In this document: positions 14,871-22,495 of the stretch, piece after piece
Numbering within the stretch: the stretch's first letter is position 1
Layout: every line of letters starts with the position of its first letter
The notes under the pieces: model-generated
What the model saw: the letters and a program-made list of their open reading frames with translations, nothing else
Told to the model about the DNA's origin: nothing
The model's database searches: none
Source of the DNA: Chloroflexi bacterium UBA6077
Lineage (GTDB): Bacteria; Chloroflexota; UBA6077
DNA: 29,278 nucleotides
Direction of reading: 5' to 3'
Assembly (NCBI GenBank): GCA_002436065.1
Contig: DIXP01000001.1
Location: forward strand, 1 to 29,278
Made by a program: the position numbers and the translations under genes

Positions 14871-14907
14871 ATACTGAGTGAATGCTCACTGAGTGCATGC
14901 TCAGTAT
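14871..14907. promoter_or_regulatory. TetR-type operator
   Basis: Inverted arms ATACTGAG (14871-14878) and CTCAGTAT (14900-14907) enclose further half-sites TGAATGCTCA and TGCATGCTCA. The layout of overlapping TGA(N)CTCA half-sites matches TetR family operators, which often carry TGANTGNNCANTCA. It lies directly upstream of the TetR gene. Confidence 0.65.
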
Positions 14908-14947
14908 AGGTTGGTTGGGGGTGGCTGTCAAGAGGTTGTTCCCGGCC

Positions 14948-15061
14948 CTACCGCCAGCGGAGCAGCCTGCCCAGCAGGGTGGGGCGCAGTTCGATGGCGC
15001 TCTCGGGGCACATCTCCTGGCAGCAGTAACAGCGGACGCACTTCCCGTCGTCGATGGCTGC
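14948..15061 (-). pseudogene. C-terminal remnant of a 4Fe-4S ferredoxin-domain protein
   Basis: An open minus-strand segment ending in TAG at 14948-14950 encodes AAIDDGKCVRCYCCQEMCP followed by ESAIELRPTLLGRLLRWR. The CxxCxxCxxxCP motif is a complete 4Fe-4S ferredoxin half and the tail ELRPTLLGRLL resembles the C-terminus of DUF362-type proteins. No start codon with a ribosome site exists upstream: the frame runs into the glutamate synthase terminator hairpin and then a stop near 15137. It therefore looks like the 3' end of a gene whose body was lost. The family name is an inference from the short tail. Confidence 0.6.
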
Positions 15062-15101
15062 ACGTCGCTCCCGGTAGTGTCTCCTGTTGGTGCCACAAAC
15101 A

Positions 15102-15134
15102 AGACCGCCGCGTTTTCGATAATCGCGGCGGTCT
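15102..15134 (-). terminator. Intrinsic terminator of the gltB-gltD operon
   Basis: An 11-bp perfect stem (15102-15112 with 15124-15134) and an 11-nt loop lie 36 nt past the gltD stop. On the minus strand it is followed by CTTGTTTG, a short U-rich tract. It is the most classical terminator in the window. Confidence 0.75.
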
Positions 15135-15169
15135 CAGACTCCAGATGGCGGTTTAGGCAGTGCACCTGC

Positions 15170-16732
15170 CTACGGTAGATAAGTATAGCCCATCAGATAC
15201 TCGTCGCACTCCCGAGCTGCTGCACGGCCCTCGTTGATGGCCCACACCACCAGGCTCTGGCCGCGACGCATGTCTCCGGCGGCGAAGACACCGGGGAGAT
15301 TCGTTGTGTGGCGGCCCTGCTCGGTCCGGGCGTTGGAGCGCTCGTCCCGCTCGACTCCGAGCCCGTGAAGCAGCGCGTCCTCGGGGCCCAGGAACCCCAT
15401 GCACAGCAGCACCAGGTCGGCAGGGCACTCCTGCTCCGTGCCCGGGATCTCTCTTGGATAGGGCCGGCCGTTCTCGCCCTTCGCCCATTCGATCTGGACG
15501 GTTTCCACACCGCTCACCCTGCCGCTCTCGTCCCCCAGGAACCGCTTCGTCATGACGCAGTAGCGGCGGGGATCCTTGCCGTAGAGGGCGATTGCCTCCT
15601 CCTGGCCGTAGTCGGTCTTCCCGACCTTCGGCCACTGTGGCCATGGATTGCCGGATGGCCGCTCCGAGGGCGGGCACTCCAGGATCTCCAACTGGACGAC
15701 GCTCTCACAGCCGTGGCGCAGGGCGGTGCCCACGCAGTCGGTGCCGGTGTCGCCCCCGCCGATGACGACGACGTGCTTGCCCTGGGCAGATAGCGGGTGA
15801 TGAGTGTTGCCGCCCTCACCCTGACCCTCTCCCGCGGGGAGAGGGAAGGATGCGCTCCCCGCGTCTCCGCGTCTCTGTGTCTCCGCGTCCCGCAGGTCAA
15901 GCAGGCGGCGGGTGTTGCCGCGGAGGAACTCTATGGCGAAGTGGATTCCCTGGAGGCCGCGGCCCTCGATGGGAAGGTCGCGCGGTTTGGTGGCGCCGCC
16001 GCAGAGGACGACGGCGTCGTACTCAGACCGCAGCTGGTCGGCGGGGTGGTCCGTCCCGACCTCGGTATTGGTGACGAATTGGACACCCTCCGCAGCCATC
16101 AAGTCGATGCGCCGTTGGACGATCCGCTTGTCCAGCTTCATGTTGGGGATGCCGTACATCAGGAGACCGCCAACCCGGTCCGCCCGCTCGAAGACCGTCA
16201 CGGAGTGGCCGACCCGGTTCAACTGATCGGCGCAGGCGAGGCCCGAGGGGCCGGAGCCCACCACGGCGATCTTCTTGCCTGTACGAAGCTTCGGTGGGTG
16301 GGGGGTGATCCAGCCTTCCTCGTAGGCCCGGTCGATGATGGCGCGCTCGTTGTTCTTGATGGTGACCGCCGGGGCGTGCTGCCCTAGGGTGCAGGAGCCC
16401 TCGCAGGGGGCTGGACATACCCTGCCGGTGAACTCGGGGAAGTTGTTGGTGCGGAGCAGCCGCTCCACCGCCTGCTGCCAGAGGCCCCGGTACAGCAGGT
16501 CGTTCCACTCGGGAACCAGGTTGTTGATAGGACAGCCGGAGGCCATCCCGCCGAGCAGCATCCCAGTGTGGCAGTAGGGCAGGCCGCAATCCATGCAGCG
16601 GGCGGCCTGAGCCTGCAGCTTCTCCACGGGTAGCTGGTAGTGGAACTCCTCCCAATCGGCCACCCTCTCAGGGGCGGGCCGGTCGAGGGGCATCTCCCTC
16701 GTATACTCCAAGAAACCGGTTGGCTTACCCAT
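15170..16732 (-). CDS. gltD: Glutamate synthase (NADPH) small subunit, with an in-frame repeat insertion
   Basis: The beta subunit of NADPH-GOGAT; it passes electrons from NADPH through FAD and 4Fe-4S clusters to GltB. It is 520 aa, about 30-40 longer than usual. Cluster cysteines are in CMDCGLPYCHTG (about 46-54), SGCPINN and CPAPCEGSC (106-114). The FAD motif VVGSGPSG is at 157-164 and the NADPH motif VVIGGGDTG at 322-330. Residues about 275-317 (including AETQRRGDAGS and PLPAGEGQGEGG) are low-complexity repeat-derived sequence in place of the normal linker before the NADPH strand; the frame is kept. Start: ATG 16732, with GGAG 7 nt upstream; ATG 16747 has none. It is the second gene of the operon, after gltB, separated by 261 bp of repeats. 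Confidence 0.93.
   Translation of the reverse strand: MGKPTGFLEYTREMPLDRPAPERVADWEEFHYQLPVEKLQAQAARCMDCGLPYCHTGMLLGGMASGCPINNLVPEWNDLLYRGLWQQAVERLLRTNNFPEFTGRVCPAPCEGSCTLGQHAPAVTIKNNERAIIDRAYEEGWITPHPPKLRTGKKIAVVGSGPSGLACADQLNRVGHSVTVFERADRVGGLLMYGIPNMKLDKRIVQRRIDLMAAEGVQFVTNTEVGTDHPADQLRSEYDAVVLCGGATKPRDLPIEGRGLQGIHFAIEFLRGNTRRLLDLRDAETQRRGDAGSASFPLPAGEGQGEGGNTHHPLSAQGKHVVVIGGGDTGTDCVGTALRHGCESVVQLEILECPPSERPSGNPWPQWPKVGKTDYGQEEAIALYGKDPRRYCVMTKRFLGDESGRVSGVETVQIEWAKGENGRPYPREIPGTEQECPADLVLLCMGFLGPEDALLHGLGVERDERSNARTEQGRHTTNLPGVFAAGDMRRGQSLVVWAINEGRAAARECDEYLMGYTYLP
15787..15905 (-). repeat. Repeat-derived insertion inside gltD
   Basis: Two kinds of dispersed repeat lie back to back in the coding sequence. 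One is the palindrome CCCTCTCCC-gc-GGGGAGAGGG (15825-15845). The other is a run of degenerate 8-bp units, GCGTCTCC GCGTCTCT GTGTCTCC GCGTCCCG (about 15861-15892). Both types resemble intergenic repeats seen in Chloroflexota and other genomes, and a related C-rich/G-rich palindrome lies at about 22158-22190 in this window. The insertion is in frame. Confidence 0.65.
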
Positions 16733-16993
16733 AGTGGTCTCCATGTTAGCTGTCAGCAATCAGCTGTCAGCGATCAGCTTGTTCGCTCCGCGGGTCAGTG
16801 CAACTGGTGCGATGGTGCCGTATCTAGAGCTCCGACAGATCGAGCCTGGTGCGCACTGCCACGTCCGAGGTGGCGAGAGGGGTCTACCTGTAACAGGAGA
16901 TCCTTCGCTGCGCTCAGGATGACAGTGTATAGCCTCCTCAGGATGACAGCGGGGATGAGAAGCTGACAGCCGACTGCTGAAAGCTGACAGCTT
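16733..16993. repeat. Repeat-filled spacer between gltB and gltD
   Basis: No gene is visible. AGCTGTCAGC occurs twice at the gltD end (16748-16757 and 16762-16771), and its inverse GCTGACAGC(T) occurs twice at the gltB end (16962-16970 and 16983-16992), so the spacer is bracketed by inverted repeat clusters. Between them CTCAGGATGACAG is present twice (16913-16925 and 16937-16949), preceded by ATCCTTCGCTGCG, a repeat type common in intergenic DNA of many bacteria. The right cluster reaches the gltB stop codon. Confidence 0.6.
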
Positions 16994-19900
16994 CTAGTTC
17001 CCGCTGACGCGTACCAGGTCGTTCTTGTTTCGTTCGAAGGCGGACATGACCGCCTCATCGCCGCTCAGGCCGGCGGCTTTGACCTGCTCGAATGCCTCCA
17101 TCGCCCGCTTGTAGTCCTTGGGCATCACCTTGACGAACTTGGACAGCATGGAGCCCCAGTGGCTGAGCACCCGCACGGCCACCTGGCTGGCGGTGTACTC
17201 GGCGTGGCGCCGGATCATGTCCGCCACGAGCCGGATCTCGGACTCATCCTCCAACCGCTCGAGGTATACCATCTCCCGGTTGCAGCGGCGCTCGAAGTCC
17301 CCGTGCTCGTCCAGGACGTAGGCGGTGCCACCCGACATGCCGGCGGCGAAGTTGCGGCCGGTAGGGCCAAGCACCACGACCCGCCCTCCGGTCATGTATT
17401 CGCAGCCATGGTCGCCCACGGCTTCCACCACCGCGTTGACGCCGCTGTTCCGGACGCAGAAGCGCTCCCCCGCGGCACCGCAGACGTAGACATCGCCGCT
17501 CGTGGCGCCGTAGAAGGCCACGTTGCCGACGATGACGTTGTTCTCCGGCACGAATGTGGAGCCCTCTGGCGGGTGGACGACGATCTTGCCGCCGGAGAGA
17601 CCCTTGCCAATGTAGTCGTTGGAGTCACCAGATAGCACCATCGTGATCCCCCGCGGGACGAAGGCGCCGAAGCTCTGACCGGCAGAGCCGTTGAAGTACA
17701 GCCGGACCGTGTCGTCCGGCAACCCCTTGCCGCCGTAGCGACGGGTGACCTCGCTGCCCAGTATGGTCCCCACCACCCGATCGGTGTTCTTGATGGGCAG
17801 GGTGGACTGGACCGGCTGCGCCAACTCCAGGGCCGGCTCGCACAGCTTCAGCAGCTTTCGGCTGTCCAGGGATGCCTGGAGTCCGTGGTCCTGAGCCACC
17901 TGGTGGTAGCGGCCAACCTCGCGCGGCACGTCCGGCTGATACAGGATGCTGGAGAGGTCCAACTGCTTAGCCTTGTAGTGATCCACATCCTGGCGCTGGA
18001 CCAGACAGTCGGTGCGGCCCACCATCTGGTCGATCGAGCGGAAGCCCAGTTGCGCCATCAGATCTCGGATCTCCTGAGCGATGAAGCGCATGAAGGTCAC
18101 GACGTGGTCCGGATCGCCCTGGAACCCCTTCCGCAGCTCGGGGTTCTGGGTGGCAATGCCGTAGGGGCAGGTGTCCTGGTGGCACACTCGCATCTTGGTG
18201 CAACCCATGGCCACCAACGGCCCCGTGGCGAAGCCATACTCCTCGGCCCCCAGCAGGGCGGCGATCACCACGTCCCGGCCGGTTCGCAGGCCGCCGTCGG
18301 TCTCCACCACGATCCGGCTGCGCAGGTTGTTCAGCACCAGCGTCTGGTGGGTCTCCGCCAGCCCCAACTCCCAGGGGAGGCCGGCGTGCTTGATGCTGGA
18401 CCATGGGGACGCCCCGGTCCCGCCGTCGTAGCCGCTGATCAGCACAACGTCGGCATGCCCCTTGGCTACGCCGGCGGCGATGGTGCCCACCCCCACCTCG
18501 GACACCAGCTTCACGTTGATTCGGGCCCTTGGGTTGGCATTTTTTAGGTCGTGGATCAGTTGGGCAAGGTCCTCGATGGAGTAGATGTCGTGGTGGGGCG
18601 GGGGCGAGATGAGCCCCACACCGGGCGTGGAAGCGCGAACCTTGGCGATCCAGGGGTACACCTTCCGGCCTGGCAGCTGTCCGCCCTCGCCGGGCTTCGC
18701 CCCCTGGGCCATCTTGATCTGAATCTCCTGCGCGCTTACCAGGTACTCGCTGGTGACGCCGAACCGGCCGGAGGCCACCTGCTTGATGGCGCTGCAGCGG
18801 GAATCCCCGTTGGGTAGGGGGACGAAGCGAGCCGGATCCTCGCCGCCCTCGCCGGTATTGCTCTTACCGCCGATCCGGTTCATTGCGATGGCCATGCACT
18901 CGTGCGCTTCCTGGCTGATGGAGCCGTAGGACATGGCGCCCGTCTTGAAACGCCGGCAGATCGACTCGACCGACTCCACCTCATCCAGCGGGATCGGCTG
19001 GGGGGCGGGCCTGAGGTCCAGCAGGCCCCGGAGGGTACCGCGCCTCGTGGAGTGCTCGTTCATCAGGGCGGCGTACTCCCGGTATGCCTCCTGGCTGCCG
19101 GAGCGGACCGCCTGTTGGAGCTTGTGCACTGTGAGTGGGTTGAAGCCGAACTGCTCGCAGCCCTGGCGCCATAGGTAGTGGCCGCCGGAGTCCAGGGTGC
19201 GGTTGTAGGGGTAGGGGAGCCGGTCGCCGAAGGCTCGCTCGTGCCTGCTGCGGGCCTCCTGGGCGACCACGTCTATCCCAATGCCCGAGATCCGTGAGGG
19301 GGTGCCGGTGAAGTAGCGGTCTATGAGGTTTGGGTGCAACCCGACGGCCTCGAAGATCTGGGCGCCGCAGTAGCTCTGGACGGTGGAGATGCCCATCTTG
19401 GATAGGGTCTTCACAACGCCCTTGACCACCGCCTTGTCGTACTTCTCCAATGCGTGCTCGTAGTCGACGTCGGTGAGCAGCCCCTCATGGATCATGCCGG
19501 CGAGGGTATCGTGGGCCAGGTAGGGGTTGATAGCCGAGGCGCCGTAGCTGATGAGACAGGCGAAATGGTGTATCTCCCGCGGCTCGCCCGACTCCAGAAC
19601 CAGGCTCACCCGGGTACGGGTGCCCTCTCGGATCAGGTGGTGGTGCAGTCCGGCCACCGCCAGCAGTGCGGGGATGGCGGCGCTTTCCCGGTCCACGCCC
19701 CGGTCGGAGAGGATCAGGATGTTGACGCCATCGGCCACAGCCCGGCTCGCTTCCCGGCAGAGTTGGTCCATGGCCCGCCCCAGCCCGGCGCCGCCCTCGG
19801 CGGCATTGAACAGGATGGGCAGGGCGGCGACCTTGAAGCCGGGGCGGTCCAGGTGGCGAATCCTGGCGAGGTCGCTGCTGGTGAGGATAGGGTTCTTTAG

Positions 19901-21658
19901 CTTGATGCGCCGGCAGTTCTCCGGCTTCGGCTCGAGGAGGTTCCCCTCGGAGCCGAGCAGCACCTCGGTGGCGGTGATCAGCTCCTCCCGGATCGCGTCG
20001 ATGGGAGGGTTGGTCACCTGCGCGAATAGCTGCTTGAAGTAGCTGTACAGCAGTTGAGGCTTCTCCGAGAGGACGGCCAGGGGAACGTCGTTCCCCATGG
20101 AGCCGACTGGCTCGACGCCGTTCTTGGCCATGGGGCCGACGATCAGCTTTAGCTCCTCGAAGGTGTAGCCAAATGCCTGCTGGAGCTGGACGAGGTCATC
20201 CGCTGGGAGCGCGGGCGACTCGCCCGCGAGAGGGACGTGCGGGCCAGCGGCCCGCGCTCCCAGCAGGGGCAGGTCCTCCAGCGCCACCATATGTTCCCGC
20301 AGCCACTCTCGGTACGGCTTCTCCGTGGCGATCCAGTGCTTCTGTTCCTCGTCCCGCACGATGCGGCCGATCTCCGTGTCGATCAGCAGGATGCGGCCTG
20401 GCTCCAGCCGGCCCTTGTGGCGGATCTTTTCCGGTGGGATGTCCAGCACGCCCACCTCGGAGCCCATGATGATCACATCGTCCACGGTCCGGTAGTAGCG
20501 GGAGGGACGCAGGCCGTTGCGGTCGAGCATGGCGCCGATACGGATGCCATCGGTGAAGGCGATGGAGGCGGGGCCGTCCCACGGCTCCATGAGGGCGCTG
20601 TGGTACTCGTAGAAGGCTCGCTTCTCGTCGCTCATGCCCTCGTGGCGGGACCAGGGCTCCGGGATCATCATCATGACGGCGTGCTCCAGCGGCCTGCCCG
20701 ATAGCACCAGGAACTCCAGACAGTTGTCGAACATAGCCGTGTCGCTGCCGTCGGGGTCGATGATGGGGAACAGCTTGGGCAGGTCGTTGCCGAAGAGGGA
20801 AGACTCCAGCATCGCCTCGCGGGCGCGCATCCAGTTGACGTTACCTCGGAGGGTGTTGATCTCCCCGTTGTGCATCATGTAGCGGTAGGGATGGGCGCGG
20901 CCCCAACTGGGGAAGGTGTTGGTGCTGAAGCGGGAGTGGACCAGGGCGAGCGCGGTCTCCATGCTGGGGTTCGACAGATCCGGATAGAAGCTCTCCAGTT
21001 GGTGGGTGGTGAGCATACCCTTGTAGACGATGGTGCGGTGGGAGAGGCTGCTGAAGTAGAAGTAGTCCGCTCCGGGGATGGGCGGCTTGCCGTAGCGGAT
21101 CTCCTTCTCGGCGCGGCGGCGGATGACGTACAGCTTTCGCTCGAACGCCATGTCGTCATGGGTCTGGTGGCCGCGTCCGATGAAGATCTGCCGTACCACC
21201 GGCTCACATGAGCGGGCAGTCTTGCCCAGAGATCGGGGGTTGGTGGGCACGGTCCGCCATCCCAGCACGCGCTGCCCCTCTTCCTCGACGATTCGCTCGA
21301 GGAGATCCTCGCACTCCGTCCTTTCGGAGCGGAGCGGGGAGAGGAAGAGCATCCCGACGCCATACTCACCGGGAGCTGGTAGGGGGATAAGCTCCCTGGC
21401 GCACACCTCCTGGAAGAAGGCGTGGGGGAGTTGGAAGAGGATCCCGGCGCCGTCGCCCGTGTTGGGCTCGGCGCCGGTCGCCCCGCGGTGGACCAGGTTT
21501 TCCAGGACGGTGAGCGCCTGGCGGAGGATCTGGTTGGATTTCGCGCCCTTGATGTGGGCGACGAAGCCGATGCCGCAGGCATCGTGCTCGAACTGGGGGT
21601 CGTAGAGACCCTGCTTGGGCGGTAAGCCCGGATGATCTCCCGATTGACTACTGCTCAT
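16994..21658 (-). CDS. gltB: Glutamate synthase large subunit
   Basis: The alpha subunit of glutamate synthase: glutamine + 2-oxoglutarate + reductant gives two glutamates. It is 1554 aa. The class II amidotransferase nucleophile is Cys28 in HDACGIGF; a 27-residue propeptide would be removed. The FMN/synthase domain includes GGEDPARF and GGTGASPWSS. The 3Fe-4S ligands are Cys1153, Cys1159 and Cys1164 (CTKMRVCHQDTC), with the same spacing as known GltB. The C-terminal GXXGXXXG helix domain includes MTGGRVVVLGPTGRNFAAGMSGG. Residues about 466-486 (LGARAAGPHVPLAGESPALP) come from a 63-nt palindromic element inserted in frame. The start is ATG 21658 with GGAG 9 nt upstream. GltD downstream makes this the NADPH type. 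A leader of about 390 nt precedes it. Confidence 0.96.
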   Translation of the reverse strand: MSSSQSGDHPGLPPKQGLYDPQFEHDACGIGFVAHIKGAKSNQILRQALTVLENLVHRGATGAEPNTGDGAGILFQLPHAFFQEVCARELIPLPAPGEYGVGMLFLSPLRSERTECEDLLERIVEEEGQRVLGWRTVPTNPRSLGKTARSCEPVVRQIFIGRGHQTHDDMAFERKLYVIRRRAEKEIRYGKPPIPGADYFYFSSLSHRTIVYKGMLTTHQLESFYPDLSNPSMETALALVHSRFSTNTFPSWGRAHPYRYMMHNGEINTLRGNVNWMRAREAMLESSLFGNDLPKLFPIIDPDGSDTAMFDNCLEFLVLSGRPLEHAVMMMIPEPWSRHEGMSDEKRAFYEYHSALMEPWDGPASIAFTDGIRIGAMLDRNGLRPSRYYRTVDDVIIMGSEVGVLDIPPEKIRHKGRLEPGRILLIDTEIGRIVRDEEQKHWIATEKPYREWLREHMVALEDLPLLGARAAGPHVPLAGESPALPADDLVQLQQAFGYTFEELKLIVGPMAKNGVEPVGSMGNDVPLAVLSEKPQLLYSYFKQLFAQVTNPPIDAIREELITATEVLLGSEGNLLEPKPENCRRIKLKNPILTSSDLARIRHLDRPGFKVAALPILFNAAEGGAGLGRAMDQLCREASRAVADGVNILILSDRGVDRESAAIPALLAVAGLHHHLIREGTRTRVSLVLESGEPREIHHFACLISYGASAINPYLAHDTLAGMIHEGLLTDVDYEHALEKYDKAVVKGVVKTLSKMGISTVQSYCGAQIFEAVGLHPNLIDRYFTGTPSRISGIGIDVVAQEARSRHERAFGDRLPYPYNRTLDSGGHYLWRQGCEQFGFNPLTVHKLQQAVRSGSQEAYREYAALMNEHSTRRGTLRGLLDLRPAPQPIPLDEVESVESICRRFKTGAMSYGSISQEAHECMAIAMNRIGGKSNTGEGGEDPARFVPLPNGDSRCSAIKQVASGRFGVTSEYLVSAQEIQIKMAQGAKPGEGGQLPGRKVYPWIAKVRASTPGVGLISPPPHHDIYSIEDLAQLIHDLKNANPRARINVKLVSEVGVGTIAAGVAKGHADVVLISGYDGGTGASPWSSIKHAGLPWELGLAETHQTLVLNNLRSRIVVETDGGLRTGRDVVIAALLGAEEYGFATGPLVAMGCTKMRVCHQDTCPYGIATQNPELRKGFQGDPDHVVTFMRFIAQEIRDLMAQLGFRSIDQMVGRTDCLVQRQDVDHYKAKQLDLSSILYQPDVPREVGRYHQVAQDHGLQASLDSRKLLKLCEPALELAQPVQSTLPIKNTDRVVGTILGSEVTRRYGGKGLPDDTVRLYFNGSAGQSFGAFVPRGITMVLSGDSNDYIGKGLSGGKIVVHPPEGSTFVPENNVIVGNVAFYGATSGDVYVCGAAGERFCVRNSGVNAVVEAVGDHGCEYMTGGRVVVLGPTGRNFAAGMSGGTAYVLDEHGDFERRCNREMVYLERLEDESEIRLVADMIRRHAEYTASQVAVRVLSHWGSMLSKFVKVMPKDYKRAMEAFEQVKAAGLSGDEAVMSAFERNKNDLVRVSGN
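20202..20264 (+). repeat. 63-nt palindromic element in frame within gltB
   Basis: The segment begins GCTGGGAGCGCGGGCG and ends GCCCGCGCTCCCAGC. It has exactly the same length (63 nt, 21 codons) and nearly the same sequence as the cores of the two intergenic MITE-like elements at 13347-13409 and 22390-22452. The outer 14-15-bp arms are perfect; the inner arms have diverged. The insertion falls in a variable linker of GltB, where a short loop is normal. Confidence 0.85.
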
Positions 21659-22065
21659 GCTTCAGACTCCGTCCGGTGGTTGGTCCCCTCGAAGCGACGG
21701 GACGGCAATGAGCCCAGGCCCGCGGGCGATACTGAGCCTTCCTGGCGACCAGACGACGGTGCCGGTCTCTGCGTTGGCTACAGCTTCCCCTCAGGAAGGC
21801 AGCGCTGCCGAAAGCGAGGATGGCAATGAATATAGCAATACCCGGGCTACGAAACAGCCTGGGGTGCCAAGACGGGGAGTCTAGAGGATCAACTGATAGA
21901 CTCCTAAATAGCCATTAGGCCCATGCCACGGAGGGTGACATGGGCGGCCCAGAAAGCCGAGCTAATCTAGGAGCTGTTCTAGATGCTGCGTCCGCAACAC
22001 CCTCGCAAGAGACAGCCAGTACTCCTGCGGCTACATCAATCCAATTTCCCCGTGACACCATTATA
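21659..22065 (-). promoter_or_regulatory. Promoter and long structured leader of gltB
   Basis: A perfect -10 TATAAT is at 22060-22065 (minus strand); the -35 is weak. This would give a leader of about 390 nt with no gene in it. Within it, 21901-21973 can form one compact fold: CTCCTA (21901-21906) pairs with TAGGAG (21968-21973), TAGC with GCTA inside that, and a central stem GCCCATG/CATGGGC (about 21920-21946) extended by CAC/GTG. No known riboswitch or T-box motif was recognised. The leader length and fold suggest post-initiation control, possibly by nitrogen status (inference). Confidence 0.45.
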
Positions 22066-22129
22066 CCTGGTTAATGCAAGTGCAATCCAGTCCATCTAGT
22101 CAGAGGAACAATGTTCTGGGGTAATGGGT

Positions 22130-22342
22130 GAGGATGGGAGGGCGGAGGCGGACCCCACCCCCCGGCCCCCTCCCCCACGGGGAGAGGGGGAGACGAGGCA
22201 AGGGTGTCCCTAGAAGGTCAATTGAAGGGGCTGGGACGGTAGTCCGAAGCATGTGGCCCTGGTCTGGGTTCGCGTGCAGGCGAGCGGGGACCCAGACCGT
22301 CGCGGTCTCCGAGACCGCGACGGTCTCAGGGGAGAGCACACC
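22130..22342. repeat. Intergenic palindromes between gltB leader and peroxiredoxin
   Basis: No gene is visible. A C-rich/G-rich palindrome (about 22158-22190, CCCTCCCCC then GGGGAGAGGGGG) resembles the one inside gltD. At 22294-22326 a perfect palindrome with 16-bp arms around a single C includes GACCGTCGCGGTCTC. The MITE-like copy 2 follows directly. Confidence 0.6.
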
Positions 22343-22495
22343 AGTGCTCCGCCAAACTGGTTCTGATAGGCCGCCGGCCGGCGGCCTATGCTGGGAGCGC
22401 GGGCGGCTCGCCCGCCAGTCCCTCGTGCGGGCGAGCCGCCCGCGCTCCCAGCAGGCGGCGAAGCCGCCTATCAAATCCAGTTTGGTCGAGCACTA
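22343..22495 (-). repeat. MITE-like palindromic element, copy 2
   Basis: The better preserved copy, inverted relative to 13303-13437. Terminal inverted repeats of about 30 bp: AGTGCTCCGCCAAACTGG with TCTGATAGGC at the left, and GCCTATCAAATCCAG with TTTGGTCGAGCACT at the right. It contains hairpins of GGCGGC type and the 63-nt core (22390-22452). Its right end supplies the TAG stop codon of the peroxiredoxin gene (22493-22495), so it inserted at, or defines, the gene end. It may also serve as that gene's terminator. Confidence 0.75.

Noticed and set aside
14869..15165. 98-aa minus-strand protein over the TetR operator and gltBD terminator
   Set aside because: It would read through a terminator hairpin and an operator, and another frame in the same place carries the real ferredoxin motif.
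15170..16732. gltD as a pseudogene because of the inserted repeats
   Set aside because: The reading frame is kept and all cluster, FAD and NADPH motifs are present.
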